Positions 26,061-34,034 of a stretch of 64,000 bases of DNA are shown here, piece after piece. A program made the position numbers and the translations under genes. Source of the DNA: Ferrovibrio sp041906005 (GTDB lineage Bacteria; Pseudomonadota; Alphaproteobacteria; Ferrovibrionales; Ferrovibrionaceae); assembly GCF_041906005.1 (NCBI RefSeq), contig NZ_JAYRJY010000001.1:2728001-2792000 (forward strand), given 5' to 3'. The notes beneath the pieces were generated by a model, which was not told the origin of the DNA, did not search any database, and worked only from the letters and a program-made list of their open reading frames with translations. The first letter of the stretch is position 1, and the number at the start of each line of letters is the position of its first letter.

Positions 26061-26353
26061 GGTTTCGCTCCTGAGGCGAAGGGAATTGCGTTCGACGATG
26101 GGTGGGGCCGTCAAACGGCCGCTGACAGAGGCCCGCTGTTCAGCGGCCGCTGGTAAGTCGCAGTCGAAGGCTCAGGAGCGCGGCCGAAAACGCATTGCGG
26201 CGCTGGAAACCAATGATTTTCGAGGTGAACTGGATGGACATGACAACCGACCGGCTGGTTCGACAACACACACGCTTAGCGACGTCCCGACCCTGCTTAC
26301 AGGATCGGGCAGCTAAGAAGGAGGGTGTGTAGCCGGCGGGTTTTGTTCATATC
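26061..26353 (-). promoter_or_regulatory. leuA leader region: ribosome-mediated leucine attenuator
   Basis: About 290 nt separate the leader peptide start from leuA. On the minus strand, in order: the Leu-rich peptide (26350-26297); a hairpin over its stop (CCCGATCCTG 26309-26300 with CAGGGTCGGG 26295-26286, one G-U pair); a hairpin at 26222-26185 (CGAAAA/TTTTCG and CATTG/CAATG); and a perfect 10-bp stem CGGCCGCTGA/TCAGCGGCCG (26149-26140 with 26125-26116), which competes with GGCCGT/ACGGCC (26120-26106). CGCTCCTGAG at 26180-26171 is perfectly complementary to the leuA Shine-Dalgarno region at 26075-26066. A TTGACG at 26388-26383 may be the -35. Ribosome stalling at Leu codons would choose between these structures. 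Confidence 0.65.
26297..26350 (-). CDS. leuL: leu leader peptide (17 residues)
   Basis: ATG at 26350 opens a 17-codon ORF, MNKTRRLHTLLLSCPIL, ending TAA at 26297. Five of 17 codons are Leu, three of them consecutive (CTC CTT CTT), and CTA occurs earlier. These are minor codons where the neighbouring genes use mostly CTG, as expected for a peptide that senses charged tRNA-Leu. GGGG lies just upstream. It is 236 bp ahead of leuA. Confidence 0.75.
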   Translation of the reverse strand: MNKTRRLHTLLLSCPIL

Positions 26354-26476
26354 CCCAACAAATTGCCAGTGAGGCGCCCCGACGTCAAGTCGGCCGTTGC
26401 CGGGGGGCGGACACGCGGTTAATGTCCCCGCGTTTCAGGGACTTGGAGCCCTGACCCAAGGTCTAGGAAGAGGGGC

Positions 26477-27178
26477 ATGAACAAGGTTTATCCGAATGCC
26501 AAGGCGGCGCTGGAAGGCATCGTCCGCGACAATATGATGGTGATGTGCGGCGGCTTCGGCCTCTGCGGCCTGCCGGAACGGCTGATCGACGCGCTGATGG
26601 ACAGCGGCGTGAAGGGCCTGACCTGCGTGTCCAACAATGCTGGTGTCGATGGCGCCGGCCTGGGCAAGCTGCTCGCCACCCGCCAGGTGAAGAAGATGAT
26701 CTCGTCCTATGTCGGCGAGAACAAGATCTTCGCCCAGCAGTATCTGGCCGGCGAACTGGAACTCGAATTCAACCCGCAGGGCACCATGGCCGAGCGCATC
26801 CGCGCCGGCGGCGCCGGCATTCCCGCCTTCTTCACCAAGACCGGCGTGGGCACCCTGATCGCCGAGGGCAAGGAAGAGCGCATCTTCAACGGCGAGCGTT
26901 ACATCATGGAAACCGGCCTGGTCGCCGACCTTTCGCTGGTCAAGGCGTGGAAGGGCGACACCGCCGGCAACCTCGTCTACCGCAAGACGGCGCGCAACTT
27001 TAACCCCGCGATGGCCACCGCCGGCAAGATCACCGTGGCGGAAGTCGAGGAACTGGTCGAACCCGGCCAGCTCGATCCCGACCATATCCATACGCCGGGC
27101 ATCTACGTGCAGCGGATCATCTGCGGCGCGCCGTATAACAAAGTCATCGAAAACCGCACCGTGCGTAAGCGCGGCTGA
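26477..27178 (+). CDS. scoA: Succinyl-CoA:3-ketoacid CoA-transferase subunit A
   Basis: 233-residue family I CoA-transferase alpha subunit. The block MVMCGGFGLCGLPERLIDAL near residue 20 is the subunit A signature, followed by the CoA-binding region. With ScoB it moves CoA between succinate and acetoacetate for ketone-body use. GGAAGAGGGG precedes the ATG. Substrate could also be another 3-oxoacid (AtoDA/PcaIJ relatives), though the lengths and PGIYVQRI end fit SCOT. Confidence 0.92.
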   Translation: MNKVYPNAKAALEGIVRDNMMVMCGGFGLCGLPERLIDALMDSGVKGLTCVSNNAGVDGAGLGKLLATRQVKKMISSYVGENKIFAQQYLAGELELEFNPQGTMAERIRAGGAGIPAFFTKTGVGTLIAEGKEERIFNGERYIMETGLVADLSLVKAWKGDTAGNLVYRKTARNFNPAMATAGKITVAEVEELVEPGQLDPDHIHTPGIYVQRIICGAPYNKVIENRTVRKRG

Positions 27179-27198
27179 GCCAGAAGGAGAAAACAGTC

Positions 27199-27849
27199 AT
27201 GGCTTGGACCCGCGATGAAATGGCCGCCCGCGCAGCGAAGGAGCTGAAGGACGGCTTCTACGTCAATCTCGGCATCGGTATCCCCACCCTGGTGTCTAAC
27301 TTCATCCCCGAGGGCGTCGATGTCGTGCTGCAGTCGGAAAACGGCATGCTCGGCATGGGCCCGTTCCCTTATGAGGACGAGGTCGATCCCGATCTGATCA
27401 ATGCCGGCAAGCAGACCATCACCCAGCTGCCGCATTCCAGCTTCTTCGGTTCCGACCAGTCGTTCGCGATGATCCGCGGCGGCCATATCGATCTGTCCAT
27501 CCTCGGTGCCATGCAGGTGGCCGAGAATGGCGATCTGGCCAACTGGATGATCCCGGGCAAGATGGTCAAGGGCATGGGCGGCGCCATGGATCTCGTCGCC
27601 GGCGTGAAGCGCGTCGTCGTCGTCATGGAGCACACCTCTAAGGACGGCGAGAAGAAGCTGCTCAAGCGCTGCACCCTGCCGCTCACCGGCGCGGGCGTGG
27701 TCGATATGGTGATCACCGACATGGCCGTGTTTTCGATCGACAAGAAGAAGGGCGGCATGGTTCTGCTCGAGCGCGCCCCGGGCGTGTCGCTGGCCGATAT
27801 CGAACGCACCACGGAAGCGGTCTACACCGTGGCCGATTCCGCCAAGTAA
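27199..27849 (+). CDS. scoB: Succinyl-CoA:3-ketoacid CoA-transferase subunit B
   Basis: 216-residue beta subunit. The catalytic glutamate, which forms the glutamyl-CoA thioester, is in QSENGMLGMGP, and GIGIPTLVSNFIP is the other hallmark. It begins 20 bp after scoA, preceded by AGAAGGAGAAA, and ends before a strong terminator, so scoAB is a closed two-gene operon. Confidence 0.93.
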   Translation: MAWTRDEMAARAAKELKDGFYVNLGIGIPTLVSNFIPEGVDVVLQSENGMLGMGPFPYEDEVDPDLINAGKQTITQLPHSSFFGSDQSFAMIRGGHIDLSILGAMQVAENGDLANWMIPGKMVKGMGGAMDLVAGVKRVVVVMEHTSKDGEKKLLKRCTLPLTGAGVVDMVITDMAVFSIDKKKGGMVLLERAPGVSLADIERTTEAVYTVADSAK

Positions 27850-27867
27850 GGCATTTTGCCAAAAGAG

Positions 27868-27899
27868 GGCCCCGGCGGGCGACTGCCGGGGCCTTTTTT
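27868..27899 (+). terminator. scoAB terminator
   Basis: Perfect 9-bp stem GGCCCCGGC (27868-27876) / GCCGGGGCC (27885-27893), 8-nt loop, followed by T6. It lies 18 bp after the scoB stop. Confidence 0.9.
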
Positions 27900-27952
27900 A
27901 TGCCCGGCGCCGACCTAGATCGTCGGCATGCTGCTGTGAGGGAGGATGTCGC

Positions 27953-28330
27953 ATGCTGCATCGCCGCCATCTGATCGCCGCCGGAATCGCCATCACGGGT
28001 CTCGCCCTGTCCGGCGCCGCTCCATTCAATCCGGCCTGGGCCCATCATGGCTGGGGATCCTACGATGCCACGAAAACGCTGACGCTGGATGGCGTGGTCG
28101 AAAAGGTCGACCCCGACAACCCCCATGGCGAACTGATGCTGAAGGCCGATGGCAAGGTCTGGCAGGTCATTCTCTCGCCGCCCGCGCGCATGGCAAATCG
28201 CGGCAAGGCCATCAATGAGATCAAGGTTGGCGACCGGGTGATCGCGGTGGGCTATGCCAGCAAGGTGCATGCAAACGAGATGCGGGCCGAGCGCATCACC
28301 CATAACGGCGTCACCGTCGAACTGCGGTAA
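27953..28330 (+). CDS. Exported DUF6152-like protein
   Basis: 125-residue secreted protein with a signal peptide (MLHRRHLIAAGIAITGLALS, cleavage near AWAHHGWG). The mature part starts HHGWGSYDATKTLTLDGVV and reads as a small beta-barrel (GKVWQVILSPPARMANRG, VGDRVIAVGYASK), the DUF6152 pattern as I recall it. It is followed within 8 bp by a four-helix membrane protein, a pairing usual for this family. Function unknown; metal or redox roles are guesses. Confidence 0.75.
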   Translation: MLHRRHLIAAGIAITGLALSGAAPFNPAWAHHGWGSYDATKTLTLDGVVEKVDPDNPHGELMLKADGKVWQVILSPPARMANRGKAINEIKVGDRVIAVGYASKVHANEMRAERITHNGVTVELR

Positions 28331-28338
28331 TTCCTCGT

Positions 28339-28830
28339 ATGGAACACACTGGACCTGACGCGCATCCCTGGCTGGTCGCGCTGGAACAGTCGGGTCTGGG
28401 CGTGGCGATGCGGCAATCGCTGCTGCTCTATCCCGCCGTCGAGATCCTGCATATCTTCGGCTTCGTGCTGCTGGTCGGCAGCATCGTCGGCTTCGACCTG
28501 CGCATGCTGGGGCTGGCCGCGCGGCTGCCCGTCGCGCCTTTCGCGCGCCACGCCGTGCCGCTCGCCATGCTGGGTTTCTGCCTCGCCGCGCCGATGGGCC
28601 TGCTGCTGTTCGCCACCGAGGCCACCAGCATCGCCGCCAACACCGCCTTCCGGTTCAAGCTGACCTGCATCGCCATCGGCCTGTTGAACGCGGCCGCCTT
28701 CCATCTCGGGCCCTGGCGCAGCCTGCTGCAGCGGGGCGAGGTGACCATGGCCGCCAAGCTGGGCGCGGTGGTCTCGCTGCTGGCCTGGAGCGGCGCGATT
28801 ATCGGCGGCCGCCTGATCGCTTATCTCTAG
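28339..28830 (+). CDS. Four-helix membrane protein (DUF6644-like)
   Basis: 163-residue protein with four predicted membrane helices (about 25-50, 70-92, 100-118, 138-158). Early residues YPAVEILHIFGFVLLVG include a membrane-embedded Glu and His, resembling cytochrome-b-like or DUF2214/DUF6644 proteins in which the His could bind haem. Start ATG at 28339, 8 bp after the DUF6152-like gene, so the two form an operon. Function unknown. Confidence 0.7.
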   Translation: MEHTGPDAHPWLVALEQSGLGVAMRQSLLLYPAVEILHIFGFVLLVGSIVGFDLRMLGLAARLPVAPFARHAVPLAMLGFCLAAPMGLLLFATEATSIAANTAFRFKLTCIAIGLLNAAAFHLGPWRSLLQRGEVTMAAKLGAVVSLLAWSGAIIGGRLIAYL

Positions 28831-28968
28831 GGCCGGAACTGCGCGGCATTCCGCGCGTTTCTATCTCCGACCGGATTGCAGACAGCGGAGTATCACAGCG
28901 CGGCATCCTGCGATGGCGCGCGGGCTGCTGCTGCGTCCGGCAGCCCCTGGCTTGCAAGGAGAAGAAAC

Positions 28969-29547
28969 ATGCTCGCGCGTCGTTCATTCATCGGCATTGC
29001 CGCCGCCGCCATCGCGGTTTCCGCGGTCGCGGCCTGCGCGTCCCGCAGTTATGCCGTCTCGGGCACGGTATCCTATCGTGAAAGGCTGATCCTGCCGGCG
29101 GATTCCCAGGTCGTGGTGCGTCTGGAGGATGTCAGCAAGGGTGCATCCTATCCGCAGGTGATCGCCGAGCAGCGCATCATGCCCAACAGTGCCGGCACCA
29201 CGCAGTTCTCGCTGCCGTATAACTACAGCGAGATCAATCCGAACGCGACCTACGTGGTGAATGCCTGGGTCGAGCAGGGCGGCCGCGTGCTGTTCCGCAA
29301 TGCCAAGGTCTACCAGGTGCTGACCAAGACGGCGCCCAGCAGCAACATCAATATCGAGCTGGAGCAGGTGGCCGCCATGGTGGTGCCGGCTCCGGCCGGC
29401 GCGACGACGACGGTGGTGCCCGGCAGCAGCGGCACGGTGATCGTGCAGCCGGCCCCGCAAGGCAGTGTCCCGGGCAGCACCTATGTTGTGCAGCCCGCAC
29501 CGGCCACCGCGCCGCCGGGCAGCGTGATCCTCAATCCGGCGCGTTGA
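28969..29547 (+). CDS. YbaY-like lipoprotein with Pro/Gly/Thr-rich tail
   Basis: 192-residue predicted lipoprotein; the lipobox is VAAC at about residue 23. The mature N-terminal domain (VSGTVSYRERLILPADSQVVVRLEDVS, AEQRI) is YbaY/YscW-like. The last 60 residues are low-complexity, rich in V, P, A and T (VVPAPAGATTTVVPG), and probably unstructured at the surface. The ATG at 28969 follows AAGGAGAAG. Family members are outer-membrane lipoproteins without a settled role. Confidence 0.78.
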   Translation: MLARRSFIGIAAAAIAVSAVAACASRSYAVSGTVSYRERLILPADSQVVVRLEDVSKGASYPQVIAEQRIMPNSAGTTQFSLPYNYSEINPNATYVVNAWVEQGGRVLFRNAKVYQVLTKTAPSSNINIELEQVAAMVVPAPAGATTTVVPGSSGTVIVQPAPQGSVPGSTYVVQPAPATAPPGSVILNPAR

Positions 29548-29566
29548 AGTTTGTTGCGATGACGCA

Positions 29567-29598
29567 GCGGCCTGTCCCGGAAGGGACAGGCCGCTTTT
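29567..29598 (+). terminator. Terminator of the YbaY-like gene
   Basis: Perfect 12-bp stem GCGGCCTGTCCC (29567-29578) / GGGACAGGCCGC (29583-29594), GGAA loop, followed by TTTT. Its T-run overlaps the stop codon of the convergent gene. Confidence 0.85.
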
Positions 29599-30133
29599 AC
29601 GTTGCCGCCGCGATGTGTTGGGCGATGTGGTAAGCCTGCAACCGCGCGTAATCGGCCGGTATCACATCGCCGTAGGCGAAATGCGGGGCCAGTGTCGTGC
29701 CGGTACGAACCGCCGTCTCGAACGCCGCGATGGCGCCGCGGATGCCGGCGAAGGCGGCTGCCATGTCGCCATCGGACGGGATGGCCGGCGCGCCGGGGAT
29801 CGGGTCGGCCAGGTCGTGATACATGCGGCCCTGCCACAGGAACACCTGGGCCGCCATCGGACCAAGGGTTGCGCGGAACCAGCCGGGTTTCAGTTCCGGA
29901 AAACCGCTCAGGCCATAAGCCAGGCTCTGCGTGCAATGCACCAGCATCTGGTAGACGGTGATCGGACCGGCCTGGCGCGCGCCGCCAGCCTGCAGCCGGT
30001 CCAGGGCGGCCTGTGCCTCCGCCAGCGAGGCGAAGCGCGTATCCCGGCCATCGCAGGCGGACAGCGTCAGCAGCGGGGCGGCGCAGGCAACGGATAGAAT
30101 CTGGCGGCGGGTGATCATGGGCACGCGGGGCAT
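29597..30133 (-). CDS. DUF1569-like protein with Tat-type lipoprotein signal
   Basis: 178-residue protein. The N-terminus has twin arginines (MITRRQILSVACAAPLLTLSAC), suggesting Tat export with a lipobox (LSAC). The body, with TVYQMLVHCTQSLAYGLSGFPELKPGW and FLWQGRMYHDLADPIPGAP, matches the DUF1569 pattern of the DinB-like four-helix superfamily. The ATG at 30133 is one base after the preceding stop; ATG at 30118 is an equally plausible start. Function unknown. Confidence 0.72.
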   Translation of the reverse strand: MPRVPMITRRQILSVACAAPLLTLSACDGRDTRFASLAEAQAALDRLQAGGARQAGPITVYQMLVHCTQSLAYGLSGFPELKPGWFRATLGPMAAQVFLWQGRMYHDLADPIPGAPAIPSDGDMAAAFAGIRGAIAAFETAVRTGTTLAPHFAYGDVIPADYARLQAYHIAQHIAAAT

Positions 30134-30134
30134 C

Positions 30135-30578
30135 TCACGGACAGGCGGTTTCGCGAAAAGCATATACCCGGTCGTCGGCCGGCTGGAAATCGGCGCGTCC
30201 GGCCGGTCTTTCCATGCCGCGCACCGCCCATTCCGGCGAGATCGTCGTCTGGTAGATCAGGCAGACCATGCGGCCGCGCTTTTCGCTGCGATGGATTTCC
30301 GCCTTTGCCACCCAGCGGCCATTCTCGGCCAGCAACTGCGTCTCGCCATTGTCCACCGCCACCTGCCAGCGCAGCGGCGCGCCGTCGCGCACGGGCAGCG
30401 TCACCGGGCCGGCCACGGGTGGCAGCGTCACGTCCCCGGCCAGCTCGTGGCCGCCGGCCAGCATTGTGCCGGCCGCGAAGAACAGCGGTGGGGCGGGATC
30501 GCTTGTCTGCGCCTGCGCGACAGAAACGATTGGCAGAAGCGGGGCGATCAGCAGAAGCGGTGCAAGCAGCCGGATCAT
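30135..30578 (-). CDS. Hypothetical exported protein
   Basis: 147-residue protein with a signal peptide (MIRLLAPLLLIAPLLPIVSV, cleavage after AQAQ). The mature part has one recognisable stretch, KRGRMVCLIYQTTISPEW, and a C-terminal RETAC, with two cysteines that could pair. A GTG at 30599, overlapping the upstream stop as GTGA, would add seven residues. It lies in a tight operon between the YkvA-like gene and the DUF1569-like gene. I do not recognise the family. Confidence 0.65.
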   Translation of the reverse strand: MIRLLAPLLLIAPLLPIVSVAQAQTSDPAPPLFFAAGTMLAGGHELAGDVTLPPVAGPVTLPVRDGAPLRWQVAVDNGETQLLAENGRWVAKAEIHRSEKRGRMVCLIYQTTISPEWAVRGMERPAGRADFQPADDRVYAFRETACP

Positions 30579-30595
30579 GCCGCAGCCTACACCGC

Positions 30596-30991
30596 TCACG
30601 CCTGTTTGCGCAGGCTCTCCAGCCGCTCCCGCGCCTTGTCGCGATGGCGCTCGGTGATGCTGGTTTCCACCGCGCGGATCGCCGCCAGCACCACGGCCAG
30701 GTCGTCGCCATAGCCCATGGCGCCGAAGACATCGGGAATCACGTCCAGCGGCACGATGAAATAACCGAGGCTGCCCAGCAGGATCGCCTTGGCGCCGAGC
30801 GGCGTTTTCGGGTCGATGGCGGCGTAATAGGCGGCCAGGAAGGTCTCGGCGAAGGGCAGGTGGCCCAGCACGCGTTTCAGCTTGCGCCAGAAGCGTTTGG
30901 CCAGGCGCGGCTGTTCCACGCGCAGCCGCGCCGGATCGGCCGGCAGCTGGTAGGCGGGCGGATTGGGGTCGATGATGGGATCGGTCAGCAC
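30596..30991 (-). CDS. YkvA (DUF1232) family membrane-associated protein
   Basis: 131-residue protein with the DUF1232 core: FAETFLAAYYAAIDPKTPLGAKAILLGSLGYFIVPLDVIPDVFGAMGYGDD, i.e. a hydrophobic hairpin with the invariant P-D-x-I-P-D motif. A C-terminal helix (RDKARERLESLRKQ) follows. The family is widespread, small and functionally obscure. First gene of a three-gene minus-strand operon. Confidence 0.85.
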   Translation of the reverse strand: MLTDPIIDPNPPAYQLPADPARLRVEQPRLAKRFWRKLKRVLGHLPFAETFLAAYYAAIDPKTPLGAKAILLGSLGYFIVPLDVIPDVFGAMGYGDDLAVVLAAIRAVETSITERHRDKARERLESLRKQA

Positions 30992-31123
30992 GCCCCAGAT
31001 ATGGGAGGGCGGCGGCCCTGCCGCAAGGGCAGGGGCCAGGCCCCTAAGTCTCGTCAGGGGGCGGCCGATCTGCTAGAACCCGGCGACTTCGTTATGGATA
31101 CAAACGATCAGGAGGAAGGTTCC

Positions 31124-31885
31124 ATGCAGTTGCAGGGCGTAGGCGCGATTGTCACGGGCGGCGCATCCGGTCTGGGCGCGGCCACCGCGCGCGAGCTGGC
31201 CAAGGCCGGCGCGAAGGTTGCCATCTTCGACATGAATGCCGAAATCGGCGAGCAGACCGCCAAGGAGATCGGCGGCGTGTTCGTGAAATGCGACGTGGCC
31301 GATGGCCCGGGCGGCGAGGCCGCCGTGAAGGACGCCATCGCCAAGGTCGGCCCGGTGCGCGTGCTGGTCAACTGCGCCGGCGTCGGCACGCCGATGAAGG
31401 CGGTGGGCAAGGACGGACCGGTCGCGCTGGAGAAGTTCATCAAGGTGGTGCAGATCAACCTGGTCGGCACCTTCAACATGATCCGCCTGGTGGCCCATCA
31501 CATGCAGCAGCAGCCGGAAATGGCCGACAAGGAACGCGGCTGCATCATCAACACCGCCTCGGTGGCGGCCTTCGACGGCCAGATCGGCCAGCCGGCCTAT
31601 GGCGCCTCCAAGGCCGGCGTGCATGGCATGACCCTGCCGCTGGCCCGTGAATTCGCCCAGCACGGCATCCGCGTCTGCACCATCGCGCCGGGCCTGTTCG
31701 GCACGCCGATGATGTTCGCCCTGCCGCCCGAGGCGCAGGAGAGCCTGGGCAAGTCGGTGCCGTATCCGTCCCGCCTGGGCCGCCCGGAGGAATATGCCGC
31801 GCTCGCCCGCCACATCTGCGAGAACGTGATGCTGAACGGCGAGACCATCCGCCTCGACGGCGCCCTCCGGATGGCCCCGCGCTAA
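31124..31885 (+). CDS. SDR-family dehydrogenase (3-hydroxyacyl-CoA dehydrogenase type 2-like)
   Basis: 253-residue classical short-chain dehydrogenase. The cofactor motif is TGGASGLGAAT, the NAG-like motif is NCAGVG, and the catalytic Ser-Tyr-Lys set is in NTASVAAFDG...AYGASKAG. The acidic residue in IFDMN suggests NAD preference. Overall it resembles HSD17B10-type enzymes of branched-chain acyl-CoA oxidation. AGGAGGAAGG just before 31124 fixes the start. It ends before its own terminator. Confidence 0.87.
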   Translation: MQLQGVGAIVTGGASGLGAATARELAKAGAKVAIFDMNAEIGEQTAKEIGGVFVKCDVADGPGGEAAVKDAIAKVGPVRVLVNCAGVGTPMKAVGKDGPVALEKFIKVVQINLVGTFNMIRLVAHHMQQQPEMADKERGCIINTASVAAFDGQIGQPAYGASKAGVHGMTLPLAREFAQHGIRVCTIAPGLFGTPMMFALPPEAQESLGKSVPYPSRLGRPEEYAALARHICENVMLNGETIRLDGALRMAPR

Positions 31886-31961
31886 GCGCGGGGATCACGC
31901 GCTGACGCGCTGGGGCATGGCGCCCCGCTGATAACCGCCCCGTAATCGGGTCGTAAAACAG

Positions 31962-31990
31962 GGCCGCCGGTCAACCGGCGGCCTTTTCTT
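31962..31990 (+). terminator. SDR gene terminator
   Basis: Perfect inverted repeat GGCCGCCGGT (31962-31971) / ACCGGCGGCC (31974-31983), effectively an 8-bp stem with a GTCAAC loop, followed by TTTTCTT. It separates the SDR gene from mdh. Confidence 0.85.
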
Positions 31991-32097
31991 TACCCTTCGG
32001 AGGGGGCCGGGAGCCTTGCCGGCCTGCGCGATTCCCGCTACCCCTTGGGCCGCCCTTTTCCCACCCCAAGACACGGACATTTCCGGAGGATTTCCCT

Positions 32098-33066
32098 ATG
32101 GCGCGCAAGAAAATCGCCCTCATCGGCGGCGGCAATATCGGCGGCACGCTGGCCCTGCTGGCCGGCATGAAGGAACTCGGCGATATCACCATCTTCGACG
32201 TGGTCGAGGGCCTGCCGCAGGGCAAGGCGCTCGACATGGCCCAGGCCGGCGCGGTGGAAGGCTTCGACGCCAAGCTGCGCGGCACCCAGGACTACAAGGA
32301 CATCGCCGGTTCGGATGTCATCATCGTCACCGCCGGCGTGGCGCGTAAGCCGGGCATGAGCCGCGACGACCTGCTCGGCATCAACATCAAGGTCATGCAG
32401 GCGGTCGGCGCCGGCATCAAGGCCCATGCGCCCAACGCCTTCGTCATCTGCATCACCAACCCGCTGGACGCCATGGTGTGGGTGCTGCGCGAGGTCTGCG
32501 GCCTGCCGCATAACAAGGTGATCGGCATGGCCGGCGTGCTCGATTCTGCGCGGTTCCGCCACTTCCTGGCCGAGGAATTCAACGTCTCGGTCAACGACGT
32601 CAACGCCTTCGTGCTGGGCGGCCACGGCGACACCATGGTGCCGCTGATCCGCTATTCCACCGTGGCCGGCATCCCGGTGCCCGACCTGATCAAGATGGGC
32701 TGGTCGACCCAGGAGAAGATCGACAAGATCGTGCAGCGCACCCGCGACGGTGGCGCCGAGATCGTCGCCCTGCTCAAGACCGGTTCGGCCTTCTACGCCC
32801 CGGCCTCGTCGGCCATCGAGATGGCCGAGAGCTACCTGAAGGACAAGCGCCGCGTGCTGCCCTGCGCCGCCTGGCTGGATGGCGGCAAGTATGGCCAGAG
32901 CGGCATGTATGTCGGCGTGCCGGTGGTGATCGGCGCCAATGGCGTGGAGAAGATCGTCGAGATCGAGCTGAACGCCGAAGAGAAGAAGATGTTCGAGCAT
33001 TCGGCCAATGCCGTGAAAGGCCTGGTCGATGCCTGCAAGCAGATCGATCCGAGCCTCGGCAAGTAA
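32098..33066 (+). CDS. mdh: Malate dehydrogenase (LDH-like type)
   Basis: 322-residue NAD-dependent malate dehydrogenase of the TCA cycle. The Rossmann motif is GGGNIGGTLA, the mobile loop Arg region is VARKPGMSRDDLL, and the catalytic His is in LGGHGDTMVPL. It is the lactate-dehydrogenase-like MDH form common in alphaproteobacteria. GGAGG lies about 10 bp before the ATG. The usual sucCD-sucAB partners are not downstream; a YhhN-like gene follows instead. Confidence 0.95.
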   Translation: MARKKIALIGGGNIGGTLALLAGMKELGDITIFDVVEGLPQGKALDMAQAGAVEGFDAKLRGTQDYKDIAGSDVIIVTAGVARKPGMSRDDLLGINIKVMQAVGAGIKAHAPNAFVICITNPLDAMVWVLREVCGLPHNKVIGMAGVLDSARFRHFLAEEFNVSVNDVNAFVLGGHGDTMVPLIRYSTVAGIPVPDLIKMGWSTQEKIDKIVQRTRDGGAEIVALLKTGSAFYAPASSAIEMAESYLKDKRRVLPCAAWLDGGKYGQSGMYVGVPVVIGANGVEKIVEIELNAEEKKMFEHSANAVKGLVDACKQIDPSLGK

Positions 33067-33103
33067 GGCCGGCGGCAAGTAACCGGCCGGACGGAGACAT
33101 CCG

Positions 33104-33787
33104 ATGACCGACGCGGCGCGCCAGACAGCCTCTGGCGCGCCGTTTCTGTTTCGCGCGGCCTTCATCGCCGCGCTGGCCCTTGCCACGCTGTATCTCTTCG
33201 CCGGTCCGCTGCTGCCCGACATCCTCTGGCTCAAGACGGCGGTGAAGGGCGCGGTCTGCCCGCTGCTGGCGCTGGCCCTGTGGTCGGCGCGCGGCGGCGA
33301 TGCCGATGCCAAGCGCTTAAGCCTCGCCCTGCTGTTTTCGGCGGCGGGCGACGTGTTCCTGGCGGTGGACCGCGTCGGCCTGTTCGTGCCCGGGCTGGCC
33401 AGCTTCCTGGTCGCCCATCTGGTTTATCTGTGGCAGTTCGTGGCGCGCCGCCCGCGCCCGTTCCATTTGCCGCCGGCGCGCAAACGGGTGGCGCTGGGCA
33501 TCGTGGCCGGCATTGCCCTGATGCTGGTGCTGCTCACGCCCGGCCTGGGCAAACTGCTGGCGCCGGTCTATGCCTATATCGCCGCCATCGCCGCCATGGC
33601 GCTGGCCGCCACGGCTCTGCCCGGCCGGCCGCTGGTGCTGCTCGGTGCGCTCAGCTTCATGGTGTCGGACTCGCTCATCGCGCTCGACAAGTTCGTGGCG
33701 CCGATCCCCTTCGTCGGCCCGGCGATCTGGATCACCTATGTGGCCGCCCAGGCGATGATCGTGCTGGGCTGGAAAGACCGCGCCTGA
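33104..33787 (+). CDS. YhhN/TMEM86-family membrane protein (lysoplasmalogenase-like)
   Basis: 227-residue protein with about seven or eight membrane helices. The conserved pattern includes SLALLFSAAGDVFLAVD and GALSFMVSDSLIALDKF, with intramembrane Asp residues that are the hallmark of the YhhN family, some of which cleave lysoplasmalogens. It starts 37 bp after mdh. Activity here is by family only. Confidence 0.83.
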   Translation: MTDAARQTASGAPFLFRAAFIAALALATLYLFAGPLLPDILWLKTAVKGAVCPLLALALWSARGGDADAKRLSLALLFSAAGDVFLAVDRVGLFVPGLASFLVAHLVYLWQFVARRPRPFHLPPARKRVALGIVAGIALMLVLLTPGLGKLLAPVYAYIAAIAAMALAATALPGRPLVLLGALSFMVSDSLIALDKFVAPIPFVGPAIWITYVAAQAMIVLGWKDRA

Positions 33788-33820
33788 CTGCCTACATTGG
33801 CAGGGAAGGAGATCCCCGCC

Positions 33821-34018
33821 ATGCGCCTGCTGCTCGCCATTTTCCTGCCCTTCATGGTGTTCTTCACCATCGGGCGGCCGATTGCCGGCATCATCTGCCT
33901 GATCCTGCAGATCACGCTCCTGGGCTGGATCCCGGCGGCTTTATGGGCGGTCTATTCGCTCAGCCAGTACAACACCGCCAAACAGATCGAACAGGCGACC
34001 GGCCGGCGCACGCTGTAG
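33821..34018 (+). CDS. Small YqaE/Pmp3-like membrane protein
   Basis: 65-residue protein with two hydrophobic helices separated by a short loop (FLPFMVFFTIGRPIAGIICL and LLGWIPAALWAVYSL), close to the Pmp3/YqaE stress-membrane family, though the usual GxGxD-type motif is not clear. The ATG at 33821 follows AAGGAG with suitable spacing; an in-frame ATG at 33797 is less likely. It lies 33 bp after the YhhN gene. Confidence 0.75.
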   Translation: MRLLLAIFLPFMVFFTIGRPIAGIICLILQITLLGWIPAALWAVYSLSQYNTAKQIEQATGRRTL

Positions 34019-34034
34019 CTTCGCACATAACGGT

